In this document: one piece after another, positions 1 through 7,917 of the stretch
How the letters are laid out: every line of letters starts with the position of its first letter
Position numbering within the stretch: position 1 is the stretch's first letter
Origin: Candidatus Hermodarchaeota archaeon
GTDB taxonomy: Archaea > Asgardarchaeota > Hermodarchaeia > Hermodarchaeales > Hermodarchaeaceae
Assembly (NCBI GenBank): GCA_016840595.1
Contig: JAEOSA010000017.1
Location: 1 to 17,540, forward strand
Reading direction: 5' to 3'
Length of the DNA: 17,540 nt
The notes under the pieces: generated by a model
Database searches by the model: none
Told to the model about the DNA's origin: nothing
The model's input: only the letters and a program-made list of their open reading frames with translations
Program-made: the position numbers and the translations under genes

Positions 1-153
1 GTCCGTTAACACCAACACAGAATTAATCTGAACAGGTATGATCTCATCATTAGCTAAGAATAAATCATAATAAGCATCATACGGTTGACTATATTTTATT
101 CCATAATTTGATAAGCGATTCCTACTTCTTGCTAAAATCTCTCCTATTTTCAT
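1..153 (-). CDS. Unidentified protein, N-terminal 51 residues (cut by window edge)
   Basis: The minus strand reads open from an ATG at 153 to the left edge, giving 51 residues that begin MKIGEILARSRNRLSNYG and continue with a Tyr- and Asp-rich stretch. Upstream, AGTG lies seven bases before the ATG, the spacing seen at other starts in this window. A nearby ATG at 158 runs into a stop at its third codon, so 153 is the plausible start. The gene follows the VIT-type transporter on the same strand with a gap of 78 bases. I do not recognise the family from this fragment, and the rest of the gene lies outside the window. Confidence 0.55.
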   Translation of the reverse strand, partial: MKIGEILARSRNRLSNYGIKYSQPYDAYYDLFLANDEIIPVQINSVLVLTD

Positions 154-231
154 GGCATATCACTTTTTTTGATTATTTATCATGAACTATGTTTTGATTT
201 TTTCGTTCGTTTTTGGTTTTATTTAATTCGT

Positions 232-828
232 TTAAATGACAATCTGGACGAGAATAATGGCAATGGCGGTACCTACTCCGATGAAAAAGGTTTGAAATCC
301 TTGGACTAATGGATTCATTCGTGCAACTTTTCCAATGTAGAATCCTAATGCGAAGAGAATGATTAAACCAATTAGAATTGACAATATTACAGCAAAATTC
401 CATGCCATAATCCCAAATGCTGAGATAATTATTGGAACAAGGCACAGCAAACCTGTTATGAGCGGAGCTACTCCATCCAGAAATGCAGATAAGACTATTA
501 CAAAGTTAGATGCTCTACTAGGAAGTGTCTTATCCAATTTTCGAAGCATCGCTTTTTCTAATTGTTGTAACTGTTCGCGTTGGATAAGTCGCTCTGCGAA
601 GTAGGTTCCCGCAAATCCTGAAAACATCATAGCAATACATGCTCCGATTCCCGCCCTTACTACTGTGACTGGATTAATGAATAGCACAAAGTAGCTTCCT
701 AAAATTAACCCGATAACTGTCAGGGTTCCGTCAAAGGCATTTGTCGCAAAATAGCGACGTGTAATTGCCCCTGAGTGAGAGATTTTCGCCAATTGCCTAT
801 ATCGTTCTATCCGTTCCATCTTTTTCAT
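232..828 (-). CDS. VIT1/CCC1-family membrane transporter (archaeal type)
   Basis: A protein of 198 residues, most of it hydrophobic, with five likely transmembrane segments at about 28-50, 57-78, 109-136, 142-165 and 178-198. The first membrane segment carries the family-like pattern TNAFDGTLTVIGLILGS, with Asp33 in the place of the conserved acidic residue of VIT1/CCC1 iron/manganese transporters. The loop after helix 2 (about 79-105) is charged (Glu79, Glu85, Glu91) but shorter than the metal-binding domain of plant or yeast members, as in compact archaeal relatives. Known members move Fe2+ or Mn2+ out of the cytosol; the substrate here is inferred. Two starts are possible: ATG at 828, or ATG at 819 (residue 4). 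An AAAGGA element lies 1-2 bases before the first and about 10 before the second, so 819 may be real. Confidence 0.75.
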   Translation of the reverse strand: MKKMERIERYRQLAKISHSGAITRRYFATNAFDGTLTVIGLILGSYFVLFINPVTVVRAGIGACIAMMFSGFAGTYFAERLIQREQLQQLEKAMLRKLDKTLPSRASNFVIVLSAFLDGVAPLITGLLCLVPIIISAFGIMAWNFAVILSILIGLIILFALGFYIGKVARMNPLVQGFQTFFIGVGTAIAIILVQIVI

Positions 829-835
829 TTCCTTT

Positions 836-844
836 GTTATATAG
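836..844 (-). promoter_or_regulatory. Possible TATA box for the VIT-type transporter
   Basis: On the minus strand the short gap before the transporter contains CTATATAA. A start of transcription about 25 bases downstream would fall near 815-819, at the second candidate ATG, which suggests a leaderless or nearly leaderless transcript. Seen: the box. Inferred: its use. Confidence 0.35.
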
Positions 845-877
845 ATGCTCCATCATTTCTGGCTAGTAATCTCAATC

Positions 878-1687
878 TTAAACATGCGTGTGAACTGTTA
901 GATTGGGGATTGGGAGTGTTTTGTAAAATTGTTTGAATAAGCGTGTGTTTTTCTTGCCAAAAATAAAAATGGCCATTTGTATGTCGACACTGGTAAAATG
1001 GTGCTGATTTCGATCAATGCCTTGGTATGTCATATCGGCTTCTTGTAAATCCTCTGCAAGATTTTGAAGTCGTGGAATAAGCTGGTCTACAAACTGATCC
1101 CGATTGTAACGATAGGAGTTTTCCGTGTAGACTGAAAGTCGGGGAACTCCTTTGCCACGTCCATCATCTTCTAAGATAAAGTTAATATTTCCAATTGCTT
1201 CGAAAACGTTGGGAATATCGTATTCAGCCCATTGGAGTATCATTGGGTGAGCTTTTCGGCTGAAGAATTGAGCCAGAAACCGATCTAGAATCGGAAACAC
1301 TCTTCCAGAGAGGAAACTTAATTGCGCCGTGCTCACAGGTAAGTTGCAATCGGGGAATCGCATTAAATCTAAGGCATTTTTTAAAATAATGTTTGGTGTT
1401 TCATTAGTGATCGGTAGCAGCTTTTGGAGTTCACGGACTCGCTTGGGATCTTTATCAAGTTGTCTAGCATATTTATCGGTAATTCCTGCTTGATTACGCG
1501 TCTTCCACCTGTGTATTTGCATTAGTGTGCTTGCAAGCCTTTCGACTTTCCCAGAAGAAGCAGCTGCAATAGCATTTTCTTTAAACTCGACAATTTTGTT
1601 TTCAGTTTTAATTCGTGATCGATTGAGAGGCCACCGATACTGCTCACGCCAAAATTGGAAGAAATCTGCTACACGTCGGTCAATCAT
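878..1687 (-). CDS. Uncharacterised protein, possibly HhH-GPD-like fold
   Basis: A soluble protein of 269 residues without signal peptide or membrane segment. The ATG at 1687 is preceded by GAGGGA six bases upstream, a good ribosome site. I do not recognise a named family with certainty. The middle (about 100-140) reads as a helical stretch with LPVSTAQLSFLSGRVFPILDRF. Near the C-terminus (about 230-250) is VDIQMAIFIFGKK. This pair of patterns, a Ser-Ala...Leu...Pro...Phe-Pro-Ile-x-Asp segment followed later by an acidic residue before a (F/W)xxGK segment, recalls proteins distantly related to HhH-GPD DNA glycosylases. The catalytic Lys/Asp of true glycosylases cannot be assigned, so activity is unknown. 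The N-terminal 100 residues are basic and helical. It is followed 50 bases later by the transporter gene on the same strand. Confidence 0.6.
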   Translation of the reverse strand: MIDRRVADFFQFWREQYRWPLNRSRIKTENKIVEFKENAIAAASSGKVERLASTLMQIHRWKTRNQAGITDKYARQLDKDPKRVRELQKLLPITNETPNIILKNALDLMRFPDCNLPVSTAQLSFLSGRVFPILDRFLAQFFSRKAHPMILQWAEYDIPNVFEAIGNINFILEDDGRGKGVPRLSVYTENSYRYNRDQFVDQLIPRLQNLAEDLQEADMTYQGIDRNQHHFTSVDIQMAIFIFGKKNTRLFKQFYKTLPIPNLTVHTHV

Positions 1688-1969
1688 GTTTTGTCCCTCT
1701 AATTCTATATGAAATTACATCGGCTGAAGCAAACAGGGTTAACTGAATAAAAATGAATCCTGGAAAATTCTAATCGCTAATAATCCAGATTTTGAAGTTC
1801 CTTGACTGGTTGTAGGTCAGAAATTAAGAAAGAGGAAAAATAGCTGTCATTTTATAAGAAGAAGGGGTGTTTTGTGAATAAAGCGTAAAAAAAGGTTACA
1901 TTGGATAATTTATAGCAATTTGCTATGCGAAAAGTGAACTGCTTTTGCAATGATTGTGTGGTGTTTCGT
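1688..1969. promoter_or_regulatory. Divergent intergenic region with a possible TATA box for the M20 gene
   Basis: About 280 AT-rich bases separate the minus-strand orphan gene from the plus-strand peptidase (237 if the peptidase starts at the ATG at 1925). For the plus strand, TTTATA-like boxes occur at about 1850-1856 and 1907-1914; the second would place a transcript start near 1939, downstream of the ATG at 1925 and upstream of the preferred TTG at 1970. For the minus strand, CATATAG lies about 22 bases before the ATG at 1687. I see no RNA gene or clear repeat here. Confidence 0.35.
1958..1963 (+). promoter_or_regulatory. Ribosome binding site favouring the TTG start of the M20 gene
   Basis: GTGGTG lies six bases before TTG at 1970. 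The same GGTG-six-base geometry occurs before four other genes here, so it argues for the TTG over the ATG at 1925, which has no such element. Confidence 0.45.
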
Positions 1970-3298
1970 TTGACTGTAAATGAATGGAAGCAGAATGTAC
2001 TCGACCATGTTGATATGCTCGAAGGGGAACTGGTTGAGTTGTGTCAGGATCTTATTCGCATTCCTAGCTGGGATCGTGAAACCCGGGGGGAAGCGGAAGT
2101 TGCCCATAGAGTTGGGAAAACATTAGAAAAACGTGGGATTCAAACCGAGTATGTGGCGTCCCATCCGAATATCGATAACTTGGTGGCCACCTGGAGCGTG
2201 AATGAAGGGAAGCGGCTTTTGTTTAATGGTCATGTGGATGTTGTCCCTCCAGGCGAGGATTGGACGGTGGAGCCTTTTGCTGCTGAGATTCGAGATGGGC
2301 TAATCTATGGGCGGGGAGCTATGGATATGAAAGGGGGAGTAGCCGCTATGACGATGGCGTGTTGTGCTTTGCATGATCTTGAGGTGCCGTTGAAAGGAAC
2401 GTTGATTCTTAATGCGGTAGGCGATGAGGAACGGCAGGGAACATTAGGAACCACTTGGTGTATCGAAAATGCTTGGGAGAAAATCAAAGCAGATGCGGCT
2501 GTGATTCCTGAACCTTCGGGAATGGGGCAACTTGGTTATGCAGTGAATATCGGTGAAAAGGGCCCAGTGTGGGTTAAAGTGACAACAAAGGGTAAGAAGG
2601 CACATGGTAGTATGGCATCAGCTGGAAAAAACGCAATTACAATGATGTTGAAGTTGCTTCAAGCTTTAGAAGAAGCGAAACTCCCTTCAATTCCACCTGT
2701 AATAACCCGTGAGGAGGTAATTTCCCAATTTGGCACTGCTTTGAATAAAGAGCCGCAACAGATTGAATCACTTATCCAAGAAGATGGTGAATCCAACCGA
2801 CTCTCAGCCGTGCTAGAGGGATTAAACGGTACCTCAATGAATATTGGGACAATAATGGGAGGGGTATTAACTAACGTTGTTCCAGATCGCTGTGAGGCTC
2901 AAATTGATTTTCGAATTTTACCAGGACAAAAACCAGATGAGATGATAGACTTCATTCGGTTTCATGCAGAGAGACTAGGTATTTCAGCAGTTTGTGACAT
3001 GGAGATTATCGAAGCAATTGAGGGAAGTGCTGTTCCCAATCATGAAGAAAATAAGCTAGCGACAACACTATTCAACGCTTCAACAGAAATAGCAGGACCC
3101 ACGGCGTTCTTTCTGGTTCCTTTTGCGACTGATGGTCGGCTGCTTCGTCGTGCGGGTATTGAATCCACTGTAGCTTATGGTCCAGGGAACACGGCCTTAG
3201 CCCATACCGCTGATGAGAATCTGGCGATTGAAGACTTGATAAAAGTCACTAAGGTCTTCGCAATTTCAATCATCCGATATCTCGGTGTCAAGCACTAG
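1970..3298 (+). CDS. M20-family metallopeptidase / deacylase (ArgE/DapE/CPG2-like)
   Basis: A two-zinc hydrolase of the M20 family, which cleaves N-acyl amino acids or short peptides in the cytosol. Motifs, numbered from the ATG at 1925: NGHVDVVPPG (His103, Asp105), GRGAMDMKGG (metal-bridging Asp134), GDEE (catalytic base Glu168 and metal ligand Glu169), PEPSG (Glu196), KAHGS (His226, dimerisation domain) and NTALAHTADE (His427). All five zinc ligands and the base are present, so it should be active. The exact substrate (acetylornithine, succinyl-diaminopimelate, dipeptide) cannot be told from sequence. Start: I prefer TTG at 1970, because GGTG lies exactly six bases before it and the 15 residues encoded from 1925 are Cys-rich and unlike the family. 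That gives 442 residues, a normal length. It is the only plus-strand gene and converges on the DUF35 gene with a 28-base gap. Confidence 0.9.
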   Translation: MTVNEWKQNVLDHVDMLEGELVELCQDLIRIPSWDRETRGEAEVAHRVGKTLEKRGIQTEYVASHPNIDNLVATWSVNEGKRLLFNGHVDVVPPGEDWTVEPFAAEIRDGLIYGRGAMDMKGGVAAMTMACCALHDLEVPLKGTLILNAVGDEERQGTLGTTWCIENAWEKIKADAAVIPEPSGMGQLGYAVNIGEKGPVWVKVTTKGKKAHGSMASAGKNAITMMLKLLQALEEAKLPSIPPVITREEVISQFGTALNKEPQQIESLIQEDGESNRLSAVLEGLNGTSMNIGTIMGGVLTNVVPDRCEAQIDFRILPGQKPDEMIDFIRFHAERLGISAVCDMEIIEAIEGSAVPNHEENKLATTLFNASTEIAGPTAFFLVPFATDGRLLRRAGIESTVAYGPGNTALAHTADENLAIEDLIKVTKVFAISIIRYLGVKH

Positions 3299-3326
3299 CT
3301 GATATCAAAATTATGTGCTAGAAGTT

Positions 3327-3731
3327 CTAGGCAGGACGGAAGATGAGCCGCATTGTCTTCTCTTCTGAGGTAGGTTGAGGTACTTCTTCAAAATCAGCTT
3401 TTACGGCGTCTCCAACATGGATGTTTTCAGGTTTTAAGGGATCTACGTCTACCAATCGAGCACACACTGAAGGGCCTTCCTTTAATTCGACGATAGCTAC
3501 AATATAGGGGACATCGTCACCATAGGAGGTTCCTGCAATATGGATGACTGTAAAGGAGCGGAGATTTCCATCTCCACTCAGTTCAGTCCAGTTCGTGGTT
3601 TTGTTATTGCAATTGGGGCAAAAGAGTCGTGGAGGTAAGGCCAGTTCGTTACAATTCGGACATTGAGCAGCACAAAGTTTTCCTTCATTGATTAAGGCGA
3701 AATAGTTCTTGATTGTCGTTTCTTCACTCAT
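3327..3731 (-). CDS. DUF35 zinc-ribbon/OB-fold acyl-CoA-associated protein
   Basis: A small protein of about 134 residues with a rubredoxin-like zinc ribbon, then an OB fold. The ribbon cysteines, numbered from the GTG-less ATG at 3743, are Cys28, Cys31, Cys42 and Cys45 (CPNC and CPNC); the OB fold spans about 55-130, including the typical GDGNLRSFTVIH strand. In archaea such proteins bridge thiolase and HMG-CoA synthase and help hold CoA intermediates (known for a methanogen complex). Here it lies directly downstream of a thiolase, so it is probably that enzyme's partner. Start: the ATG at 3743 overlaps the thiolase stop, but the ATG at 3731 has GGTG exactly six bases before it and begins MSEETTIKNYF; I prefer it. 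Translation is probably coupled to the thiolase, whose stop codon lies within this ribosome site. Confidence 0.88.
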   Translation of the reverse strand: MSEETTIKNYFALINEGKLCAAQCPNCNELALPPRLFCPNCNNKTTNWTELSGDGNLRSFTVIHIAGTSYGDDVPYIVAIVELKEGPSVCARLVDVDPLKPENIHVGDAVKADFEEVPQPTSEEKTMRLIFRPA

Positions 3732-3736
3732 TTTCC

Positions 3737-4897
3737 TCACCATCGCTCACAAATATGAATTGCGCAAGTTGCGCCTGTCCCACCGACATTATGGGCTAGT
3801 CCTACGTTCGGAGAGCTAACTTGGCGTTTACCCGCCTCGTTCCGAAGCTGATGATAGAGTTCAATTATTTGAGCTACACCTGTAGCGCCGACTGGGTGCC
3901 CTTTTGCTTTAAGCCCACCACTAGTGTTGATGGCTACTTCACCATCGAGTTGGGTTAGCCCTTCTTCGACTGCAGGTCCACCTTTGCCTGGTTTGAAGAA
4001 CCCAAGGTCTTCGGTGGCAATGATTTCAGCAATTGTGAAGCAGTCGTGAACCTCAGCGAAATCAACATCTTGAGGATGGATTCTCGCTTGTTTATAGGCG
4101 CGATAGGATGCGGTACGTGCAGCATATAGGCCGGTTAGATCCGTTCGGTCGCATAGGTTCATGGTGTCGTTAGCTTGCTCAGAGGCAACAATTTTGACAG
4201 GTGCGTCCGTGAATTTTCGGGCTTTCTTGTTCTTGGTTAAGATAACTGCGGCAGCTCCATCAGTAATGGGTGAACAGTCGAATAGCCCGAGAGGCCAGGC
4301 AACCATTCGTGATGAAAGGGCTTTCTCCAAGGTGATTTCTTTTTGATACTGGGCTAACGGATTATGAACTCCATTCTTGTGGTTTTTCACTGCAACGGCA
4401 GCTAGCTGTTCTTTTGTCGTCCCATATTTCGCCATATGTGCAACAGCAAGAATTGCAAAAATTCCGGGAAACGTGATACCGGGTTTGGCTTCAAATTTTG
4501 AATCTGCAGCCATGGCTAAGGTTTCAATGACTCCCGGAGTAGGTAGGTCTGTCATCTTTTCTACGCCTGCTGCCATAACTACGTCGTGTTGTCCAGATTC
4601 AATGGCTAAAATAGCAGCCCGTAAGGCAGTGGCAGATGAGGCGCAGGCTGCTTCACATTTTGTTACTGGAATGCCTTTCATACCAGCAAAATCAGCCATT
4701 AATGGTGCAATGTGCGTTTGCCGGTTGAATTGATCCGCTGAGAGATTACCAATGAAGGCAGCTTCCACATCTTTGGGTGTTATTCCAGCTTCTTCAATGG
4801 CTTCATGGGCGGCCATGGCGAAAAGTTCGCGTAGATCATACTCATCGTGCCTTCCAAACTTGGTTTGTCCAGCACCAACGATGCTAACGTTAATCAA
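3737..4897 (-). CDS. Thiolase (acetyl-CoA C-acetyltransferase, archaeal SCP2-like)
   Basis: About 386 residues, usual for thiolases. It joins or cleaves acyl-CoA units (two acetyl-CoA to acetoacetyl-CoA, or the reverse). Numbered from the GTG at 4906, the nucleophile is Cys88 in CEAACASSATAL. Further motifs are EVHDCFTIAE, NTSGGLKAKGHPVGATG with the catalytic His, and a C-terminal HNVGGTGATCAIH that supplies the second active-site Cys. The usual Gly after the ACAS motif is Ser here. Start: the GTG at 4906 is part of AAGGTG, a ribosome site six bases before TTG at 4897; the TTG start gives MINVSIVGAGQTKFG, a typical thiolase beginning. The DUF35 partner follows with almost no gap. No HMG-CoA synthase gene is beside them, so use in the mevalonate route or in acyl-CoA breakdown are both possible. 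Confidence 0.92.
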   Translation of the reverse strand: MINVSIVGAGQTKFGRHDEYDLRELFAMAAHEAIEEAGITPKDVEAAFIGNLSADQFNRQTHIAPLMADFAGMKGIPVTKCEAACASSATALRAAILAIESGQHDVVMAAGVEKMTDLPTPGVIETLAMAADSKFEAKPGITFPGIFAILAVAHMAKYGTTKEQLAAVAVKNHKNGVHNPLAQYQKEITLEKALSSRMVAWPLGLFDCSPITDGAAAVILTKNKKARKFTDAPVKIVASEQANDTMNLCDRTDLTGLYAARTASYRAYKQARIHPQDVDFAEVHDCFTIAEIIATEDLGFFKPGKGGPAVEEGLTQLDGEVAINTSGGLKAKGHPVGATGVAQIIELYHQLRNEAGKRQVSSPNVGLAHNVGGTGATCAIHICERW

Positions 4898-4903
4898 AAG
4901 ATA

Positions 4904-4909
4904 CACCTT
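4904..4909 (-). promoter_or_regulatory. Ribosome binding site fixing the TTG start of the thiolase
   Basis: AAGGTG, six bases before TTG at 4897. Its last three bases are the GTG at 4906 that a gene caller would choose, so that GTG is more likely part of the ribosome site than the start. Confidence 0.55.
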
Positions 4910-5005
4910 GAAATGTGTGGATACTGTGGCATTGAAGATAGTAGGATGTAAAAACCAATTGCTTCATCCAATGCTTTTGGAAGGATCATGAGAGGTACTG
5001 GGTGG

Positions 5006-6355
5006 TTACCAAGGGGAGAGCGAAGCGACGGCTTTGTCAGGAACTTTTCCTTTCTCTACATCACTTAGAGCGTTATCGATGATTCCGAGAGCTCGATCTG
5101 CCTCTTCTTGAGTGAGATTAAAAGCAGGACATACTCGAAGTACAGATTCACCAAGAGTTGTTAGGATAAGACCTAGCTCGCCTGACCGCCAACACACCTT
5201 GGAGGCTTCAAGTCGCGCAGGTTCTCGTGTCTGTTGATTCTTGACCAAATCTACGCCAATCAGCATACCCTTACCGCGAACATCGCCAATTAGGGAGTGA
5301 TCTTTTTTCATTTCTTCGAAACGTTTCTTCAGATAGGCACCCATCTTTTTACACTGCGAGATGAGATTTTCTTCTTGAATCACATCCATCACAGCCATAG
5401 CCACAGCACAGACAATTGGGTTGGCAATGCCTGTACCAATTGCGGAAGGGGGTTTCAATTCATCCATTACCGAAGCCCGACCAATCACACCACTCAACGG
5501 AACTCCTGCAGAAAATCCCTTCCCAAAGGCAACTAGATCAGGTGTTATATTATACTGTTCTGACAGAAACCATGAACCGCAGCGTCCACATCCCGTTTGA
5601 ATCTCATCAAGGGCAAGGAGCATACCGTGTTGCTGACAAAGCTCCTCAAGACCTTTCAGCCATTCGGGAGGCGGAAAGATATATCCTCCATCTGACCCAA
5701 CGGGTTCCGTAATAATTGCAGCGACTTCTTCCGGAGGTACGAGATGTTTTAGTACTGTTTTCAAATAATCCAAACAAGCCAATCCACAACCGGGATATTC
5801 TTGCTTGAAGACGCATCTGTAGCAGTCGGCAAAGGGAACATGGTAAATCTCTGGAATAAAGGGCCCTAAATACCGGCGTTGCACTGTAGAAAATGCACTC
5901 AAAGATAACGCGCCATACAGCGCTCCATAATACCCTTTAAGAAACGTAATTATTTTTGTTCGCTTAGTCCCCACTCTAACAAGTTTTACTGTGAGATCCA
6001 TGGCAGCGGCGCCAGCTAGCTGAAAAATCGTCTTTTTCGAAAAATCTCCGGGAGGCAGTTTATTTAGTTTCTCAGCTAGGTCAACAGCTAGTTCATGATA
6101 TCCGTAAAGCGGGGGGTGATGAATTAGTTGATCTGCTTGTTCTTTGATAGCTTTAACTACAGCCGGATGCCGATGCCCAATAGGAAGTGCGGCTGCTCCA
6201 CCAAGAAAATCAATATATTCATTTCCATCCTTGTCCCACACCTTGGAGCCTTCAGCACGAACTGCGACCACGGGGTAGTAGGCTAGCCGGAGCGCTTGTC
6301 CAATCGCTTTCCTATCTCGTTGGACTACATTCAATCCTTTCTTAACGACACCCAT
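5006..6355 (-). CDS. PLP-dependent class III aminotransferase
   Basis: 449 residues, the normal length for class III (ornithine/GABA-type) aminotransferases, which swap an amino group between an amino acid and a 2-oxo acid. The PLP site is recognisable: TEPVGSDGG (Glu217), LDEIQTGCGRCG (Asp250, which binds the pyridine nitrogen, and Gln253) and FGKGFSAGVPLSG (Schiff-base Lys279). A cysteine cluster, Cys178, Cys181, Cys190 and Cys194 in CYRC...PGCGLAC, also marks a group of archaeal members. Odd points: the usual SGTEA phosphate loop reads AGAAA (114-118), and the usual aromatic-His-Gly reads YYG (142-144). The ATG at 6355 has GATGATCT with the usual six-base spacing. Substrate cannot be given; GABA, ornithine, acyl-lysine or a racemase role are all known in the family. 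It lies between the acyl-CoA synthetase and the thiolase, which fits amino-acid breakdown. Confidence 0.9.
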   Translation of the reverse strand: MGVVKKGLNVVQRDRKAIGQALRLAYYPVVAVRAEGSKVWDKDGNEYIDFLGGAAALPIGHRHPAVVKAIKEQADQLIHHPPLYGYHELAVDLAEKLNKLPPGDFSKKTIFQLAGAAAMDLTVKLVRVGTKRTKIITFLKGYYGALYGALSLSAFSTVQRRYLGPFIPEIYHVPFADCYRCVFKQEYPGCGLACLDYLKTVLKHLVPPEEVAAIITEPVGSDGGYIFPPPEWLKGLEELCQQHGMLLALDEIQTGCGRCGSWFLSEQYNITPDLVAFGKGFSAGVPLSGVIGRASVMDELKPPSAIGTGIANPIVCAVAMAVMDVIQEENLISQCKKMGAYLKKRFEEMKKDHSLIGDVRGKGMLIGVDLVKNQQTREPARLEASKVCWRSGELGLILTTLGESVLRVCPAFNLTQEEADRALGIIDNALSDVEKGKVPDKAVASLSPW

Positions 6356-6435
6356 TTAGATCATCTTCATTTGACTTCAATTCAGATTACGAATAACAGG
6401 ATGAATTCTACTATTAGAAATAGAATAGTGATACT

Positions 6436-6447
6436 ACCAAAAAAAGG
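6436..6447 (-). terminator. Oligo-T terminator after the acyl-CoA synthetase gene
   Basis: On the minus strand a run of seven T follows CCC about nine bases after the stop codon of the synthetase gene. Archaeal transcription often ends at such T runs. A small inverted repeat (6410-6429, ACTATT/AATAGT) lies just beyond it, in the gap before the aminotransferase. Confidence 0.45.
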
Positions 6448-6453
6448 GATTAG

Positions 6454-7863
6454 TCAAGAGGGTGACTCTTCTACCTCTCTACCTTGTTTGATTTCCCCAT
6501 ATTTGACCAGTGACCAAATGGCTTTTGCTGCGCGCGCCGGAGTAGGAAGTGTTGGAATGCCTGCCTCCTCAAGAAGCCGGGCCCCCCTCATTGTAAACCG
6601 ACCACCCGAAGTGCAAGCGACCAGTGGTTTATCATATTTCCGAACTATAGAGAGAAGGCGTTCAACGATATCGAGATCAAGTAGTGGCACTTGCATCATT
6701 ACAATTGCAATAGCTGCATCATAATGGGGTGTTCCTAGTAGTGTATCAAATGCAATTTGGTAGCGTTCAGCATCGGTATCACCCGTTAAGTCAATGGGAT
6801 TATTAACACTGCAATAGCCGGGGAACGCTGACCGAAGAATCTGTTTCTCCTTTTCAGGTGGTTCGGGAACACGTAATCCTAGGGCGTCACAGGCGTCAAC
6901 CGCCATCACTCCTGCGCCTCCTGCATCAGTGACTATTAAGATGCGATTACCCTTTGCAGGAGGTTGAGAGGCAAGGGTTTTCGCCATTTCAAATCCGTCT
7001 TCAAAGTCAAGAGCATTAATAATGCCTGCTTGATGGAACGCAAAATCATAAAGACGGGCGTCTCCAGCCAATGCACCAGTATGACTGACCGCAGCAATAG
7101 ATCCACGGGCTGAACGTCCTGCTTTGACAACAATGATTGGTTTTTCTTGGGTCACTATTTTTGCTGTTTGAAGATATTGTCCACCGGTACTTGGGGAAAG
7201 ACCCTCTAAATATTCGACAATGACCCGGGTTTCAGAATCCTTTCCGAGATAGTCGATGAGATCGATTTCGTTGACATCCGCTTTGTTACCAAAACTAACG
7301 ACACGACTAACCCCTAGCCCAGATTGCGCATTCATGTCAAGAACGGCGGCAGCAAAAGCTCCACTTTGACTAATGAAACTGATGTAGCCTTTCCCCGGTC
7401 GACCCATCCGTGATGCAGGCAAAAACGTGGTATCGACACCAGTATTGGTATCGTAGACGCCAATACAATTTGGTCCTATGACGCGTATACCACTCCGTTG
7501 AGCAATTTCGACGATTTGTTGTTCAAGATACGCCCCTTCAGATCCGATTTCTTTGAATCCCCCACTGATGATAATGACTGCTTTGACTTCCTTTTCTTCG
7601 CAGTCAAGCATGATTTTGGGGACAATACCTGCAGGAACTGCAATTACAGTGAGGTCAATAGGATCAGGGACTGAGGAAACACGTTCATAACTTGTGATGC
7701 CCAAGACATCCGTCGTCCGCGGATTAACGGGATAGACAGTGCCTTTGAAAGCGGGTTTGAGGAAATTTCGAAAAATCACTCCACCAACACTCGCTTTTCT
7801 TGCCGATGCACCGACGACGGCTACCGTTTGAGGATTGAAAAACGGTCCTAAATCCGCTGTCAT
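6454..7863 (-). CDS. NDP-forming acyl-CoA synthetase, alpha subunit
   Basis: 469 residues, the size of a separate alpha subunit. The enzyme turns acyl-CoA plus ADP and phosphate into the free acid, ATP and CoA, the usual ATP-yielding last step of archaeal peptide and sugar fermentation. Order: CoA-binding Rossmann domain with VAVVGASARKASVGG (15-28), GPNCIGV (130-136), a second domain with FISQSGAFAAA (163-173), the swinging segment with EYLEGL (Glu220), the phospho-His loop VSHTGALAGDA (His261), and a C-terminal domain with VTDAGGAGVMAVDA. His261 and Glu220 match the two key residues of the Pyrococcus alpha chain. The beta (ATP-grasp) subunit is not in this window. The ATG at 7863 has GAGGG upstream. 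A dead paralogue and a RAM-domain ORF lie immediately upstream on the same strand. Confidence 0.92.
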   Translation of the reverse strand: MTADLGPFFNPQTVAVVGASARKASVGGVIFRNFLKPAFKGTVYPVNPRTTDVLGITSYERVSSVPDPIDLTVIAVPAGIVPKIMLDCEEKEVKAVIIISGGFKEIGSEGAYLEQQIVEIAQRSGIRVIGPNCIGVYDTNTGVDTTFLPASRMGRPGKGYISFISQSGAFAAAVLDMNAQSGLGVSRVVSFGNKADVNEIDLIDYLGKDSETRVIVEYLEGLSPSTGGQYLQTAKIVTQEKPIIVVKAGRSARGSIAAVSHTGALAGDARLYDFAFHQAGIINALDFEDGFEMAKTLASQPPAKGNRILIVTDAGGAGVMAVDACDALGLRVPEPPEKEKQILRSAFPGYCSVNNPIDLTGDTDAERYQIAFDTLLGTPHYDAAIAIVMMQVPLLDLDIVERLLSIVRKYDKPLVACTSGGRFTMRGARLLEEAGIPTLPTPARAAKAIWSLVKYGEIKQGREVEESPS

Positions 7864-7917
7864 GGTAATTGTCCCTCAATCGACCTCCAGTATCCTCCCT
7901 AGTAGTTCTTCGATTAT

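Noticed and set aside
173..445. Minus-strand 90-codon ORF overlapping the transporter
   Set aside because: It overlaps the transporter in another frame and its product is a low-complexity His/Ser/Arg/Asn mix with no domain.
3318..3330. Palindrome CTAGAAGTTCTAG between convergent genes, as a terminator
   Set aside because: The loop would be one base and no T run follows on either strand.
4161..4991. Plus-strand ORFs opposite the thiolase
   Set aside because: Antisense shadows of a well-conserved gene; no ribosome site or domain.
6936..7133. Minus-strand ORF inside the acyl-CoA synthetase gene
   Set aside because: Out-of-frame shadow of a conserved coding region.
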